Positions 50,064-58,614 of a DNA stretch of 64,000 nucleotides are shown here, piece by piece. Under the pieces are notes generated by a model that did no database searches, was not told where the DNA came from, and saw only the letters and a program-made list of their open reading frames with translations. The stretch's first letter is position 1; every line of letters begins with the position of its first letter. This DNA comes from an uncultured Capnocytophaga sp. (GTDB taxonomy: Bacteria; Bacteroidota; Bacteroidia; Flavobacteriales; Flavobacteriaceae): the NCBI RefSeq assembly GCF_937936315.1, contig NZ_CALGWU010000023.1, positions 1 through 64,000 on the forward strand, given 5' to 3'. The translations under genes and the position numbers were made by a program.

Positions 50064-52178
50064 TTACGAAATATATGTCCATAAATTCTTGTGTCGTTGT
50101 AACTGATTAAGAGTATAAGCAATTTGTTGGTTTTGAGGTAATTCTAAATTAGGGTCGGCTTTGAGTAGGTCGATAGCTTGAAAGCGAGCAGCTTTTAGTA
50201 TATCTTGGTCTTTCACGAGATCGGCTATTTTTAAGGCAAGCACTCCACTTTGTTGAGTTCCCATCAGGTCGCCAGGACCTCGCAGTTTAAGATCTACTTC
50301 AGCAATTTCGAAACCATCATTAGTGCGCACCATTGTTTCCATACGAATGCGAGTTTCGTTACTCATTTTGTTACCTGTGAGCAATATGCAATAACTCTGT
50401 TCACTACCACGACCTACACGTCCGCGCAATTGGTGTAGTTGCGAAAGACCAAAACGTTCGGCACTTTCAATTACCATTACTGAAGCATTAGGTACATTTA
50501 CTCCTACTTCTATTACAGTGGTAGCTACCATTATTTGTGTTTCATTGCGCAGGAAACGCTCCATTTCAGCATCTTTTTCAGCAGGTTTAAGTTTGCCGTG
50601 AACAATCGATACTTTGTATTTGGGTAAAGGGAAACTTGCTGTGATATATTCATAACCTTCAGTAAGATTTTTAAAATCTAAAGCTTCTGATTCTTCTATG
50701 AGAGGATATACCACATAAGCCTGCCTACCTTTATCTATTTCTCTTTTGATAAATTCATAAGTCTCTGCACGTCGGTTTTCATATTGGTGTAAGGTTTTGA
50801 TAGGTTTACGCCCCGGAGGAAGTTCATCAATTACTGATACATCTAAATCGCCATATACACTCATTGCTAAAGTACGCGGAATGGGAGTAGCTGTCATTAC
50901 CAAAATATGAGGAGGTATAGTGTTTTTACGCCATAGTTTTGCTCTTTGTTCTACCCCGAAACGGTGTTGTTCATCAATAATAGCAAGTCCTAAATTCTGA
51001 AATTGTACCTTCTCTTCTAATAGAGCGTGAGTGCCTATGAGAATAGAAAGTTCTCCAGATTGTAATTGTTCATCTAATATTCTGCGTTCTTTTGTTTTAG
51101 AGGAGCCTGTGAGTAGAGCAACGGTTATCCCAGTGTTTTTTAGCAACTCACTAATGGTTTGGTAATGCTGGTTAGCAAGAATTTCGGTAGGAGCCATTAA
51201 ACAAGCTTGGCAATGATTATCTACTGCCAAAAGCATTGTCATTAGAGCAACAATTGTTTTTCCAGATCCAACATCGCCTTGTAACAAACGGTTCATTTGG
51301 GCATTGGAGCCTACATCAGCACGTATTTCTTTCAGTACTCGCTTTTGGGCATTGGTGAGAGGAAAAGGGAGGTGATGGTTGTAGAAGTTCATAAAAGCAT
51401 CACCTACTTTTTTGAAAGGTTGTCCTTGAAATTTCTGTTTGTGTAACAGATTTTTGCGTACTAATTGTACTTGTATATAAAAGAGTTCTTCAAATTTCAA
51501 TCGTATAGAGGCTTTGGTAAGCAAGGATTGGTTGGTAGGAAAATGAATGTTACACATTGCCTCTTGCTTAGAAATGAGATTCATAGCAGTGAGTATTGTA
51601 TCGGGTAGATTCTCAGTAAAATTATAGCCTATTTCTTCAAAAACAGTTTGTACTAATTGTCGCATTACTCTATTGGTAATGTTGCGTTTAGCTAATTTTT
51701 CAGTAGAAGGATAAACGGGCTGAATGCTGTTATGTCCTATTTTTTTGAACTCGCTGAGTAAATCCATTTCGGGGTGAGGCATAGAAAAAGTTCCTCCAAA
51801 GAAATTCAACTTGCCAAAAATAACATAAGGCTCGTTGATTTTTAGAGAATCACGCAACCATTTTAGCCCTTTGAACCACACGAGTTCCATAGTTCCTGTC
51901 TCGTCTACAAAGGTAGCGACAAGGCGGTTGCTTTTTTGATGAGTCGACTCTACAGTACGTAGATTTACTATTTTACCCATGAGTTGTACCTCAGCATTAT
52001 TGTTTTGTAGCTCATTGATTTTGTAGAACTTAGTTCGGTCGATATACCTATTAGGGAAGAGGTTCAACAAATCTTGATACTCATAAATGCCGAGTTCCGT
52101 TTTCAGGAGTTCAGCTCGCTGAGCGCCCACCCCGCGTAGATGACTTATAGAAGTATGTAGGATATTTTCTGGAATCAT
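50064..52178 (-). CDS. recG: ATP-dependent DNA helicase RecG
   Basis: Reverses stalled replication forks and branch-migrates Holliday junctions; 704 residues. A wedge/OB domain is at about 55-165 (LMGKIVNLRTVE), helicase motif I RLLQGDVGSGKTIVAL near 300, the DEQH box IIDEQHRFGVEQR, motif III MTATPIPRTLA, motif V TTVIEVGVNVPNA and motif VI QLRGRVGRGSEQSYC. The start MIPENILHTSISHLRGVG is supported by family length; the -7 box ends only 5 bases before the ATG, so the mRNA may be leaderless. Confidence 0.96.
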   Translation of the reverse strand: MIPENILHTSISHLRGVGAQRAELLKTELGIYEYQDLLNLFPNRYIDRTKFYKINELQNNNAEVQLMGKIVNLRTVESTHQKSNRLVATFVDETGTMELVWFKGLKWLRDSLKINEPYVIFGKLNFFGGTFSMPHPEMDLLSEFKKIGHNSIQPVYPSTEKLAKRNITNRVMRQLVQTVFEEIGYNFTENLPDTILTAMNLISKQEAMCNIHFPTNQSLLTKASIRLKFEELFYIQVQLVRKNLLHKQKFQGQPFKKVGDAFMNFYNHHLPFPLTNAQKRVLKEIRADVGSNAQMNRLLQGDVGSGKTIVALMTMLLAVDNHCQACLMAPTEILANQHYQTISELLKNTGITVALLTGSSKTKERRILDEQLQSGELSILIGTHALLEEKVQFQNLGLAIIDEQHRFGVEQRAKLWRKNTIPPHILVMTATPIPRTLAMSVYGDLDVSVIDELPPGRKPIKTLHQYENRRAETYEFIKREIDKGRQAYVVYPLIEESEALDFKNLTEGYEYITASFPLPKYKVSIVHGKLKPAEKDAEMERFLRNETQIMVATTVIEVGVNVPNASVMVIESAERFGLSQLHQLRGRVGRGSEQSYCILLTGNKMSNETRIRMETMVRTNDGFEIAEVDLKLRGPGDLMGTQQSGVLALKIADLVKDQDILKAARFQAIDLLKADPNLELPQNQQIAYTLNQLQRHKNLWTYIS

Positions 52179-52183
52179 AAGGG

Positions 52184-52215
52184 CAAAAGTAGTGAATAAT
52201 TAGTAAATGAGCAAA
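52184..52215 (-). promoter_or_regulatory. recG promoter
   Basis: Minus-strand TTTG (52212-52215) and TACTTTTG (52184-52191), spacing 20. It shares the palindrome GCAAATTTGC (52211-52220) with the divergent alaS promoter. Confidence 0.65.
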
Positions 52216-52247
52216 TTTGCTAATTGAAAAAAATATTGTTACTTTTG
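52216..52247 (+). promoter_or_regulatory. alaS promoter
   Basis: TTTG (52216-52219) and TACTTTTG (52240-52247), spacing 20, followed by CGCCCTGAAAA. Its -33 box directly abuts the one for recG. Confidence 0.65.
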
Positions 52248-52288
52248 CGCCCTGAAAAAGTTAATTATCAACTGTTAATCGAAAATAT

Positions 52289-54922
52289 ATGACTTCACAA
52301 GAAATAAGAAATCTATTCCTAAAATTCTTCGAAAGCAAAGGACATACCATTGTTCCTTCAGCTCCTATGGTAATCAAAAATGACCCTACCTTGATGTTTA
52401 CCAATGCAGGTATGAACCAGTTTAAAGAGTTTTTCTTAGGACACGCAAAACCTAAACACAAACGTGTAGCTGATACTCAAAAATGTTTGCGTGTATCAGG
52501 CAAACATAACGATTTGGAAGAAGTAGGTCGCGATACGTATCACCATACGATGTTTGAGATGCTCGGCAACTGGTCGTTTGGTGATTACTTCAAAAGAGAA
52601 GCTATTAGCTGGGCTTGGGAATTGCTAACTGAAATATATAAAATTCCTAAAGAAAATCTCTATGTAACCGTTTTTGAAGGCAGCGAAGAAGATGGTGTAC
52701 CTTTTGACCAAGAAGCATTCGATATTTGGAAAGAACGCATTGCTGAAGATCATATCTTGCTTGGAAATAAGAAGGATAACTTTTGGGAAATGGGAGATCA
52801 AGGACCTTGTGGACCTTGCACTGAAATTCACGTAGATATCCGTTCAGATGAGGAAAAATCCAAAGTAGCAGGGCGTGATTTGGTGAATAACGACCACCCT
52901 CAAGTTATTGAGATTTGGAATAATGTGTTTATGGAGTTCAACCGCAAGGCTGACGGTAGCCTTGAAAAACTTCCTTCACGTAATGTAGATACAGGGATGG
53001 GCTTTGAGCGCCTCTGTATGGTACTTCAAAACAAACAATCAAACTACGATACCGATGTTTTTACTCCACTTATTCACAAAGTAGAAGAGATTACCAAAAG
53101 TCATTATAATAGTAATGGTCGTGTAACTCCTGAGCAAGAGCAGGTAAATATTGCAATTCGTGTGATTTCAGATCATATTAGAGCAGTAGCTTTTGCTATA
53201 GCCGATGGTCAGCTACCGTCTAACAACGGAGCGGGTTATGTAATCCGCCGTATCTTGCGTCGTGCCATTCGTTATGGTTTCACTTTCTTAAACCAAAAAG
53301 AACCATTTATCTATAAATTAGTAGAAACCCTTTCCGCTCAAATGGGGGCTACTTTCCCCGAATTGGAGAAGCAACAATTATTGATTATGAGTGTGATAAA
53401 AGAGGAAGAGGCTTCTTTCTTGCGTACTCTTGAACAAGGTTTGTTGATGCTTGATGTGATGATACAAAATAGTCCTGATAAGCAACTGTCAGGTGGTAAA
53501 GCCTTTGAATTGTATGATACTTATGGTTTTCCTAAAGATTTAACGGCACTCATTCTTTCTGAAAAAGGGCTCACTATGGATGAGGAAGGGTTTGAAGTAC
53601 AATTACAAAAACAAAAAGAACGTTCGCGTGCGGCTGCTCAAGTAAAAACTGATGATTGGGTAGTGCTTCGTGACGACGATGAAGAAGAGTTTATAGGGTA
53701 TGACACCTTAGAGGCTGTAGTGCGTTTAGTGAAATATCGCCGTGTAGAAAGTCAGAAAGATGGTACACACTTCCAGTTAGTATTCAATACTACGCCTTTT
53801 TATCCTGAAGGGGGAGGGCAAGTAGGCGATAAAGGTACATTACAAGCTGCTAATGGTGAACTTATTTATATTTTAGATACTAAAAAAGAAAACAACCTTA
53901 TCATTCACATAGCAGAGCATCTTCCTACTGAACTCAACGACCCATTCAAAGCCGAAGTACATCCAGTAGCTCGTGAAATGGCAGAAGCCAACCACAGTGC
54001 GACACACTTGTTACATCAAGCTTTGCGTGAGGTATTAGGCACACACGTAGAGCAAAAAGGTTCACGTGTAGCCCCTGAAGCTTTGCGTTTCGACTTCTCT
54101 CACTTTGCTAAACTCACTTCTGATGAACTTAAAGAAGTAGAGCGTTTGGTAAACAAACGTATTTTTGAGAAAATTCCTTTGCAAGAACACCGAAATATTC
54201 CTATCCAACAAGCGGTAGAATCAGGGGCTATGGCGCTCTTTGGTGAAAAATATGGCGACCGTGTACGTATGATTCAGTTTGGAGATAGTAAAGAACTCTG
54301 TGGGGGTACTCACGTGAAAAATACAGGTGATATTTGGTTTTTCAAAATTATCTCAGAAGGAGCCGTAGCAGCAGGTATTCGTCGTATTGAGGCAATCACT
54401 CGTGGAGGAGCTATGCAGTATTTCATTGAACAAGAACAGCTGGTAGAGCGTATCAAAGAAACACTTAAAAATACACAAGACCCTGTGAAAGCTATCACAC
54501 ATTTACAAGAAGAAAATGCAGCTTTGCACAGAGAATTGGAACAACTGAAAAAAGAACAAGCTAAACAACTCAAAGCTAATCTCAAAGCTGAATTTACAGA
54601 AATTAATGGTATTCAATGTCTTATCAAGCAAGTAGATGCTGAGGTAGCAACACTTAAAGACCTTGCTTTTGAATTAGGTAATGAGGTGAAAGATGCTTTT
54701 GTATTCTTTGCTTCAGCTCACGAAGAAGGTAAAGCACTCTTATTGTGTTATATCAATAAAGAATTAGCTCAAGCTAAAGGTTTAGACGCTGGCAAAATAG
54801 TACGCGAATTAGGTAAATACATTCACGGAGGTGGAGGTGGTCAACCATTCTTCGCCACTGCAGGAGGTAAAAAACCTGAAGGTATTGCCGAAGCATTATC
54901 TAAAGTAAAAGACTTTCTATAA
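52289..54922 (+). CDS. alaS: Alanyl-tRNA synthetase
   Basis: 877 residues, full length. Class II aminoacylation domain with KCLRVSGKHNDLEEVGRDTYHHTMFEMLGNWSFGDYFK and GNKKDNFWEMGDQGPCGPCTEIH; editing domain with ANHSATHLLHQALREVLG (HxxxH) and SKELCGGTHVKNTGD (CxxxH); C-terminal coiled coil and C-Ala domain ending GGGGGQPFFATAGGK. The stop overlaps the next gene's start by one base (TAATG). Confidence 0.98.
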   Translation: MTSQEIRNLFLKFFESKGHTIVPSAPMVIKNDPTLMFTNAGMNQFKEFFLGHAKPKHKRVADTQKCLRVSGKHNDLEEVGRDTYHHTMFEMLGNWSFGDYFKREAISWAWELLTEIYKIPKENLYVTVFEGSEEDGVPFDQEAFDIWKERIAEDHILLGNKKDNFWEMGDQGPCGPCTEIHVDIRSDEEKSKVAGRDLVNNDHPQVIEIWNNVFMEFNRKADGSLEKLPSRNVDTGMGFERLCMVLQNKQSNYDTDVFTPLIHKVEEITKSHYNSNGRVTPEQEQVNIAIRVISDHIRAVAFAIADGQLPSNNGAGYVIRRILRRAIRYGFTFLNQKEPFIYKLVETLSAQMGATFPELEKQQLLIMSVIKEEEASFLRTLEQGLLMLDVMIQNSPDKQLSGGKAFELYDTYGFPKDLTALILSEKGLTMDEEGFEVQLQKQKERSRAAAQVKTDDWVVLRDDDEEEFIGYDTLEAVVRLVKYRRVESQKDGTHFQLVFNTTPFYPEGGGQVGDKGTLQAANGELIYILDTKKENNLIIHIAEHLPTELNDPFKAEVHPVAREMAEANHSATHLLHQALREVLGTHVEQKGSRVAPEALRFDFSHFAKLTSDELKEVERLVNKRIFEKIPLQEHRNIPIQQAVESGAMALFGEKYGDRVRMIQFGDSKELCGGTHVKNTGDIWFFKIISEGAVAAGIRRIEAITRGGAMQYFIEQEQLVERIKETLKNTQDPVKAITHLQEENAALHRELEQLKKEQAKQLKANLKAEFTEINGIQCLIKQVDAEVATLKDLAFELGNEVKDAFVFFASAHEEGKALLLCYINKELAQAKGLDAGKIVRELGKYIHGGGGGQPFFATAGGKKPEGIAEALSKVKDFL

Positions 54923-55488
54923 TGAATTTTTTAGCCCATATTTATCTCTCAGGAGAAGGTGATGAATTACTTACCATTGGTAACTTTATTGCCGATACCG
55001 TACGAGGTAAAGAATACTTACAATACCCCGAAGCAATGCAACGGGGTATTTTATTACATCGCAAAATTGATACATTCACTGATGCGCATCCTATTTTCCG
55101 ACAAAGTAAACATCGCCTAGTGCCTACATATAATCATTATGCAGGAGTTTTAGTAGATATTTACTACGATTACTTTCTTGCTAAACATTGGAAAGAATAT
55201 TCTACTATATCTTTAGAACAATATGCCCAACGTTTTTACAACTCTTTAGAAAAACATCAACTCTTATTAAGTGAAAAAGCACAGAATTTGAGCAAATATA
55301 TCATAGCAGAACATTGGTTAGAAAAATATCAGACTATTGAAGGAATAGCATCAATACTCTACCAAATGGATAGGCGTACGGGATTTATTTCCAAAATGCA
55401 ATATGCTGCCAATGATTTGTGCAAAGATGAAAGTTTATATGAAAAAGAGTTTGAAAACTTCTTTGGAGAAATACAAAGATCTATATGA
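54922..55488 (+). CDS. Acyl-carrier-protein phosphodiesterase-like protein (AcpH family)
   Basis: 188 residues. MNFLAHIYLSGEGDELLTIGNFIADTVRGKEYLQYPEAMQRGILLHRKIDTFTDAHP is the AcpH N-terminus, and YNHYAGVLVDIYYDYFLAKHW the HD-like second motif. AcpH removes the phosphopantetheine arm from ACP in E. coli; whether the flavobacterial members do the same is not certain. Its start is coupled to the alaS stop. Confidence 0.85.
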   Translation: MNFLAHIYLSGEGDELLTIGNFIADTVRGKEYLQYPEAMQRGILLHRKIDTFTDAHPIFRQSKHRLVPTYNHYAGVLVDIYYDYFLAKHWKEYSTISLEQYAQRFYNSLEKHQLLLSEKAQNLSKYIIAEHWLEKYQTIEGIASILYQMDRRTGFISKMQYAANDLCKDESLYEKEFENFFGEIQRSI

Positions 55489-55526
55489 AGTATTGGTTTT
55501 CAGAAGATTGTATTGTTGATGCTATT

Positions 55527-55565
55527 TATTTTTCATTTTTCATTTTTCACTTTTCACTTTTTTTT
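55527..55565 (+). repeat. Imperfect TTTTTCA heptamer repeat before hemN
   Basis: About five units of TTTTTCA and TTTTCAC follow each other directly upstream of the hemN -7 box (TACCTTTG, 55567-55574). The pyrimidine tract fills the place of the -33 box. Confidence 0.5.
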
Positions 55566-55593
55566 ATACCTTTGCCTCGTTTTTTGTACAAAA

Positions 55594-56958
55594 ATGCCAA
55601 TATCTCTCATTCAAAAATACAATGTAGCAGGTCCTCGCTATACTAGCTACCCTACTGTTCCTTATTGGGATAGTAGTACTTTTTCCACTGAAAAATGGTT
55701 AGAGAGTTTATCCAAATCATATTCTGAGAGTAATAGTACTGAAGGTATTAGTCTTTACATTCATTTACCTTTTTGTGAGAGCCTTTGTACTTTTTGTGGT
55801 TGTCATAAGCGTATTACCAAACGTCACGAAATGGAAATACCTTATATAGAAGCAGTACTCAAAGAGTGGCAATTGTATACTGATTTTTTGAAAGAACGCC
55901 CTCGTATTAAAGAAATACATTTAGGAGGTGGTACTCCTACCTTTTTTCAACCTTCTCAATTATGTCGTTTGATAGAAGGAATTTTTGAGCGTGCTGATAG
56001 AGTAGAAAACTATGAATTTAGTTTTGAAGGTCATCCTAATAATACCACTGAAATACATTTGCAAACCCTTTATGATTTAGGCTTCAAACGTGTGAGTTAT
56101 GGAGTACAGGACTATTCTCCTAAAGTGCAAAAAGCCATTCATCGTTTGCAACCTTTTGAGAATGTACAGCGTGTTACCGAACAAGCCAGAACTATCGGCT
56201 ATACCTCAGTGAGCCATGATTTGGTCTTTGGATTGCCTTTTCAAACCTTAGACGATGTACTCTTCACTATTGATAAAAGTAATACCCTTCGTCCAGATCG
56301 TATAGCTTTCTATAGTTATGCACACGTGCCTTGGATAAAAGGTAGTGGGCAACGTGGTTTTAAAGATGAACATGTACCTACAGGAGAAGTGAAGCGTCAA
56401 TTGTATGAAGTGGGTAAACAGCATCTACTTGAGGCAGGCTATATAGAAATAGGAATGGATCACTTTGCTTTACCTACTGATAGTATGTATCACGCATTCA
56501 AAAACAAACAATTACATCGTAATTTTATGGGGTATACCTCCTCTAAAACTCAAGTGATGATAGGTTTAGGAATGTCATCTATCAGTGATAGTTGGTATGG
56601 TTTTGCTCAGAATGAAAAAGACTTAGACGATTATTATTCACGTCTTGAAAAGAATGAAATTCCTGTTTGTAAAGGACATATTCTTAATAAAGAAGATTTG
56701 ATTATCAGGCGTCACATTCTTAACTTAATGTGCCAGTTTGAGACTTCTTGGACTGATGAATCACTTCAATTCTTTGAAATAAATGAAGTAATAGCACACT
56801 TGGAGGAGATGCAAAATGATGGATTGTTACATATATCAAACAATCGTATAGAAGTTCCTGATGCAGGGAAACCTTTTATTAGAAATATTTGTATGGCTTT
56901 TGATTTACATTTACAACGCAAAATGCCTAACACCAAAATATTTAGTATGACAGTTTAA
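55594..56958 (+). CDS. hemN: Oxygen-independent coproporphyrinogen III oxidase
   Basis: Radical-SAM enzyme of haem synthesis, 454 residues. The N-terminus MPISLIQKYNVAGPRYTSYPTVPYW is family-typical and fixes the start at 55594; the Fe-S cysteines are Cys61, Cys65 and Cys68 (CESLCTFCGC). GGGTPTFF, YSYAHVPWIKGSGQRGF and GMDHFALP are further HemN motifs that separate it from HemW. A -7 box TACCTTTG ends 20 bases before the start. Confidence 0.95.
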   Translation: MPISLIQKYNVAGPRYTSYPTVPYWDSSTFSTEKWLESLSKSYSESNSTEGISLYIHLPFCESLCTFCGCHKRITKRHEMEIPYIEAVLKEWQLYTDFLKERPRIKEIHLGGGTPTFFQPSQLCRLIEGIFERADRVENYEFSFEGHPNNTTEIHLQTLYDLGFKRVSYGVQDYSPKVQKAIHRLQPFENVQRVTEQARTIGYTSVSHDLVFGLPFQTLDDVLFTIDKSNTLRPDRIAFYSYAHVPWIKGSGQRGFKDEHVPTGEVKRQLYEVGKQHLLEAGYIEIGMDHFALPTDSMYHAFKNKQLHRNFMGYTSSKTQVMIGLGMSSISDSWYGFAQNEKDLDDYYSRLEKNEIPVCKGHILNKEDLIIRRHILNLMCQFETSWTDESLQFFEINEVIAHLEEMQNDGLLHISNNRIEVPDAGKPFIRNICMAFDLHLQRKMPNTKIFSMTV

Positions 56959-57006
56959 AAAGTTATACTTAACCGTTATAGTGATTGAGTTTTTTAGTTA
57001 GTGATG

Positions 57007-57040
57007 AAAAGGGACAGTTGTGAAATTCGTCCCTTTTCTT
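57007..57040 (+). terminator. Terminator after hemN
   Basis: Stem AAAAGGGAC (57007-57015), 13-base loop, GTCCCTTTT (57029-57037), T-run. The mscL -33 box starts right behind it. Confidence 0.8.
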
Positions 57041-57071
57041 TTTGTATTTTTAGAAAAAAATATTACTTTTG
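57041..57071 (+). promoter_or_regulatory. mscL promoter
   Basis: TTTG (57041-57044) and TACTTTTG (57064-57071), spacing 19, followed by CCCCGAAAT. Confidence 0.65.
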
Positions 57072-57119
57072 CCCCGAAATAAAAACAAATCATTTTTTTA
57101 ACTTAAAAATTGAATTATT

Positions 57120-57494
57120 ATGGGATTTTTAAAAGAATTTAAAGAGTTTGCAGTAAAAGGCAACGTAGTAGATTTAGCCATTGGGGTTATCATTGGGGCT
57201 GCTTTTGGTGCTATTGTGTCATCATTAGTATCTGATGTGATTACTCCTTTGTTATTAGCACCAGCTTTAAAAGCTACAGGAGCTGAAAATTTACAAAGTT
57301 TAGTATGGAATGGAGTAGCTTACGGTAAGTTTTTAGCGGCTATAATCAACTTCTTGTGTGTTGCTATTGCATTGTTTATGCTTGTAAAAGGTATAAATAA
57401 AATGAAGAAGAAAGAAGAAGAAGCTCCAGCAGCGCCAGCTGGTCCTACTCAAGAAGAACTATTAGCTGAAATTAGAGATTTATTGAAAAAATAA
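57120..57494 (+). CDS. mscL: Large-conductance mechanosensitive channel
   Basis: 124 residues, the usual length. GFLKEFKEFAVKGNVVDLAIGVIIGAAFGAIVSSLVSDVITPLL is the N-terminal amphipathic helix plus pore-lining first segment; the second segment (FLAAIINFLCVAIALFMLVKGINKMKKKEEE) is followed by a charged C-terminal bundle helix. It releases osmolytes under hypo-osmotic shock. It stands alone with its own promoter and terminator. Confidence 0.96.
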   Translation: MGFLKEFKEFAVKGNVVDLAIGVIIGAAFGAIVSSLVSDVITPLLLAPALKATGAENLQSLVWNGVAYGKFLAAIINFLCVAIALFMLVKGINKMKKKEEEAPAAPAGPTQEELLAEIRDLLKK

Positions 57495-57547
57495 ATAAAA
57501 AAATCGTGTAACCGCAACACTACACATTTCAACAATTGTTTAATTAA

Positions 57548-57583
57548 AACCACGCCCTATTTTATAAGGCGTGGTTCTTTTTT
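57548..57583. terminator. Terminator spanning the pyrD 3' end
   Basis: Stem AACCACGCC (57548-57556), 11-base loop, GGCGTGGTT (57568-57576), then CTTTTTT. The pyrD stop (57562-57564) is in the loop and the last codons of pyrD form one arm. Confidence 0.8.
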
Positions 57584-58590
57584 ATAAGTTTTTTATTAAT
57601 ACGCTTTATAAGTCCCGCTCCTTCGTAGATAAATCCAGTGTAAAGTTGTACTAATGAAGCTCCTGCTTCTAATTTTTCAAGAGCATCCTCTTCACTAAAA
57701 ATACCTCCTACACCTATGATAGGAAAGGCTTTACCACTTTTCTCACTTAAAAATCGAATTACTTCAGTAGCGCGCTTGCCAAGTGGTTTTCCACTAAGTC
57801 CACCAGTTTCTTTCTTGTTATCAGACTGTAGTCCATCTCTATTAATAGTTGTGTTGGTAGCAATTACCCCAGCAATATGCGTTTCTTTTACGATTTCTAT
57901 GATGTCTAATAACTGTTCATCGGTGAGATCAGGAGCGATTTTTAAAAGAATAGGTTTAGGTTCTTTTTTGGTTGAGTTTTTATCTTGAAGGGTATTTAGC
58001 AACTGTTTAAGAGGTTCTTTTTCTTGCAGTGAGCGTAGGTTAGGAGTATTAGGAGAACTTACATTTACTACAAAATAATCTACATAATCAAAAAGTTGTT
58101 CAAAACAAATGAGATAATCGTTTACAGCTTCCTCGTTAGGAGTTGCTTTGTTCTTTCCTATATTGCCTCCTATTAATACACTTTTGTTTTTTTTGAGTCT
58201 CTCTACAGCCGCTGCTACTCCTTCATTATTGAACCCCATACGATTAATAATTCCTTTATCGTCTATAAGACGGAAAAGTCGTTTTTTAGGATTTCCAAGT
58301 TGTGGTTTAGGGGTAATGGTGCCTATTTCTATAAAACCAAAACCTAAGTTGGATAATTCTTGGTATAAAGTAGCGTCCTTGTCGAGCCCAGCTGCTAATC
58401 CCACAGGGTTTTTGAAGTGTAATCCAAAAACCTCTCGGTGCAAAGAAGGATGTTCTACTTGATAGATAGCCCGAATGAGAGAGGATACAAAAGGTATTTT
58501 GTGTATCAACTTCAAATATCTGAAAGTAAAATGATGTGCCTTTTCGGGGTCAAGACTAAATAATAAAGGACGGATGAATAACTTGTACAT
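57562..58590 (-). CDS. pyrD: Dihydroorotate dehydrogenase, quinone type (class 2)
   Basis: FMN enzyme of pyrimidine synthesis attached to the inner membrane, 342 residues. The N-terminal amphipathic extension MYKLFIRPLLFSLDPEKAHHFTFRYLK marks class 2. The catalytic serine is in FVVNVSSPNTPNLRSLQ; GLAAGLDKDA and GVGGIFSEEDALEKLEAGASLVQLYTG bind FMN. cysS precedes it on the same strand, 24 bases away. Confidence 0.96.
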   Translation of the reverse strand: MYKLFIRPLLFSLDPEKAHHFTFRYLKLIHKIPFVSSLIRAIYQVEHPSLHREVFGLHFKNPVGLAAGLDKDATLYQELSNLGFGFIEIGTITPKPQLGNPKKRLFRLIDDKGIINRMGFNNEGVAAAVERLKKNKSVLIGGNIGKNKATPNEEAVNDYLICFEQLFDYVDYFVVNVSSPNTPNLRSLQEKEPLKQLLNTLQDKNSTKKEPKPILLKIAPDLTDEQLLDIIEIVKETHIAGVIATNTTINRDGLQSDNKKETGGLSGKPLGKRATEVIRFLSEKSGKAFPIIGVGGIFSEEDALEKLEAGASLVQLYTGFIYEGAGLIKRINKKLIKKNHAL

Positions 58591-58614
58591 AGCTGTTGAT
58601 TTAAAATACTTTTC

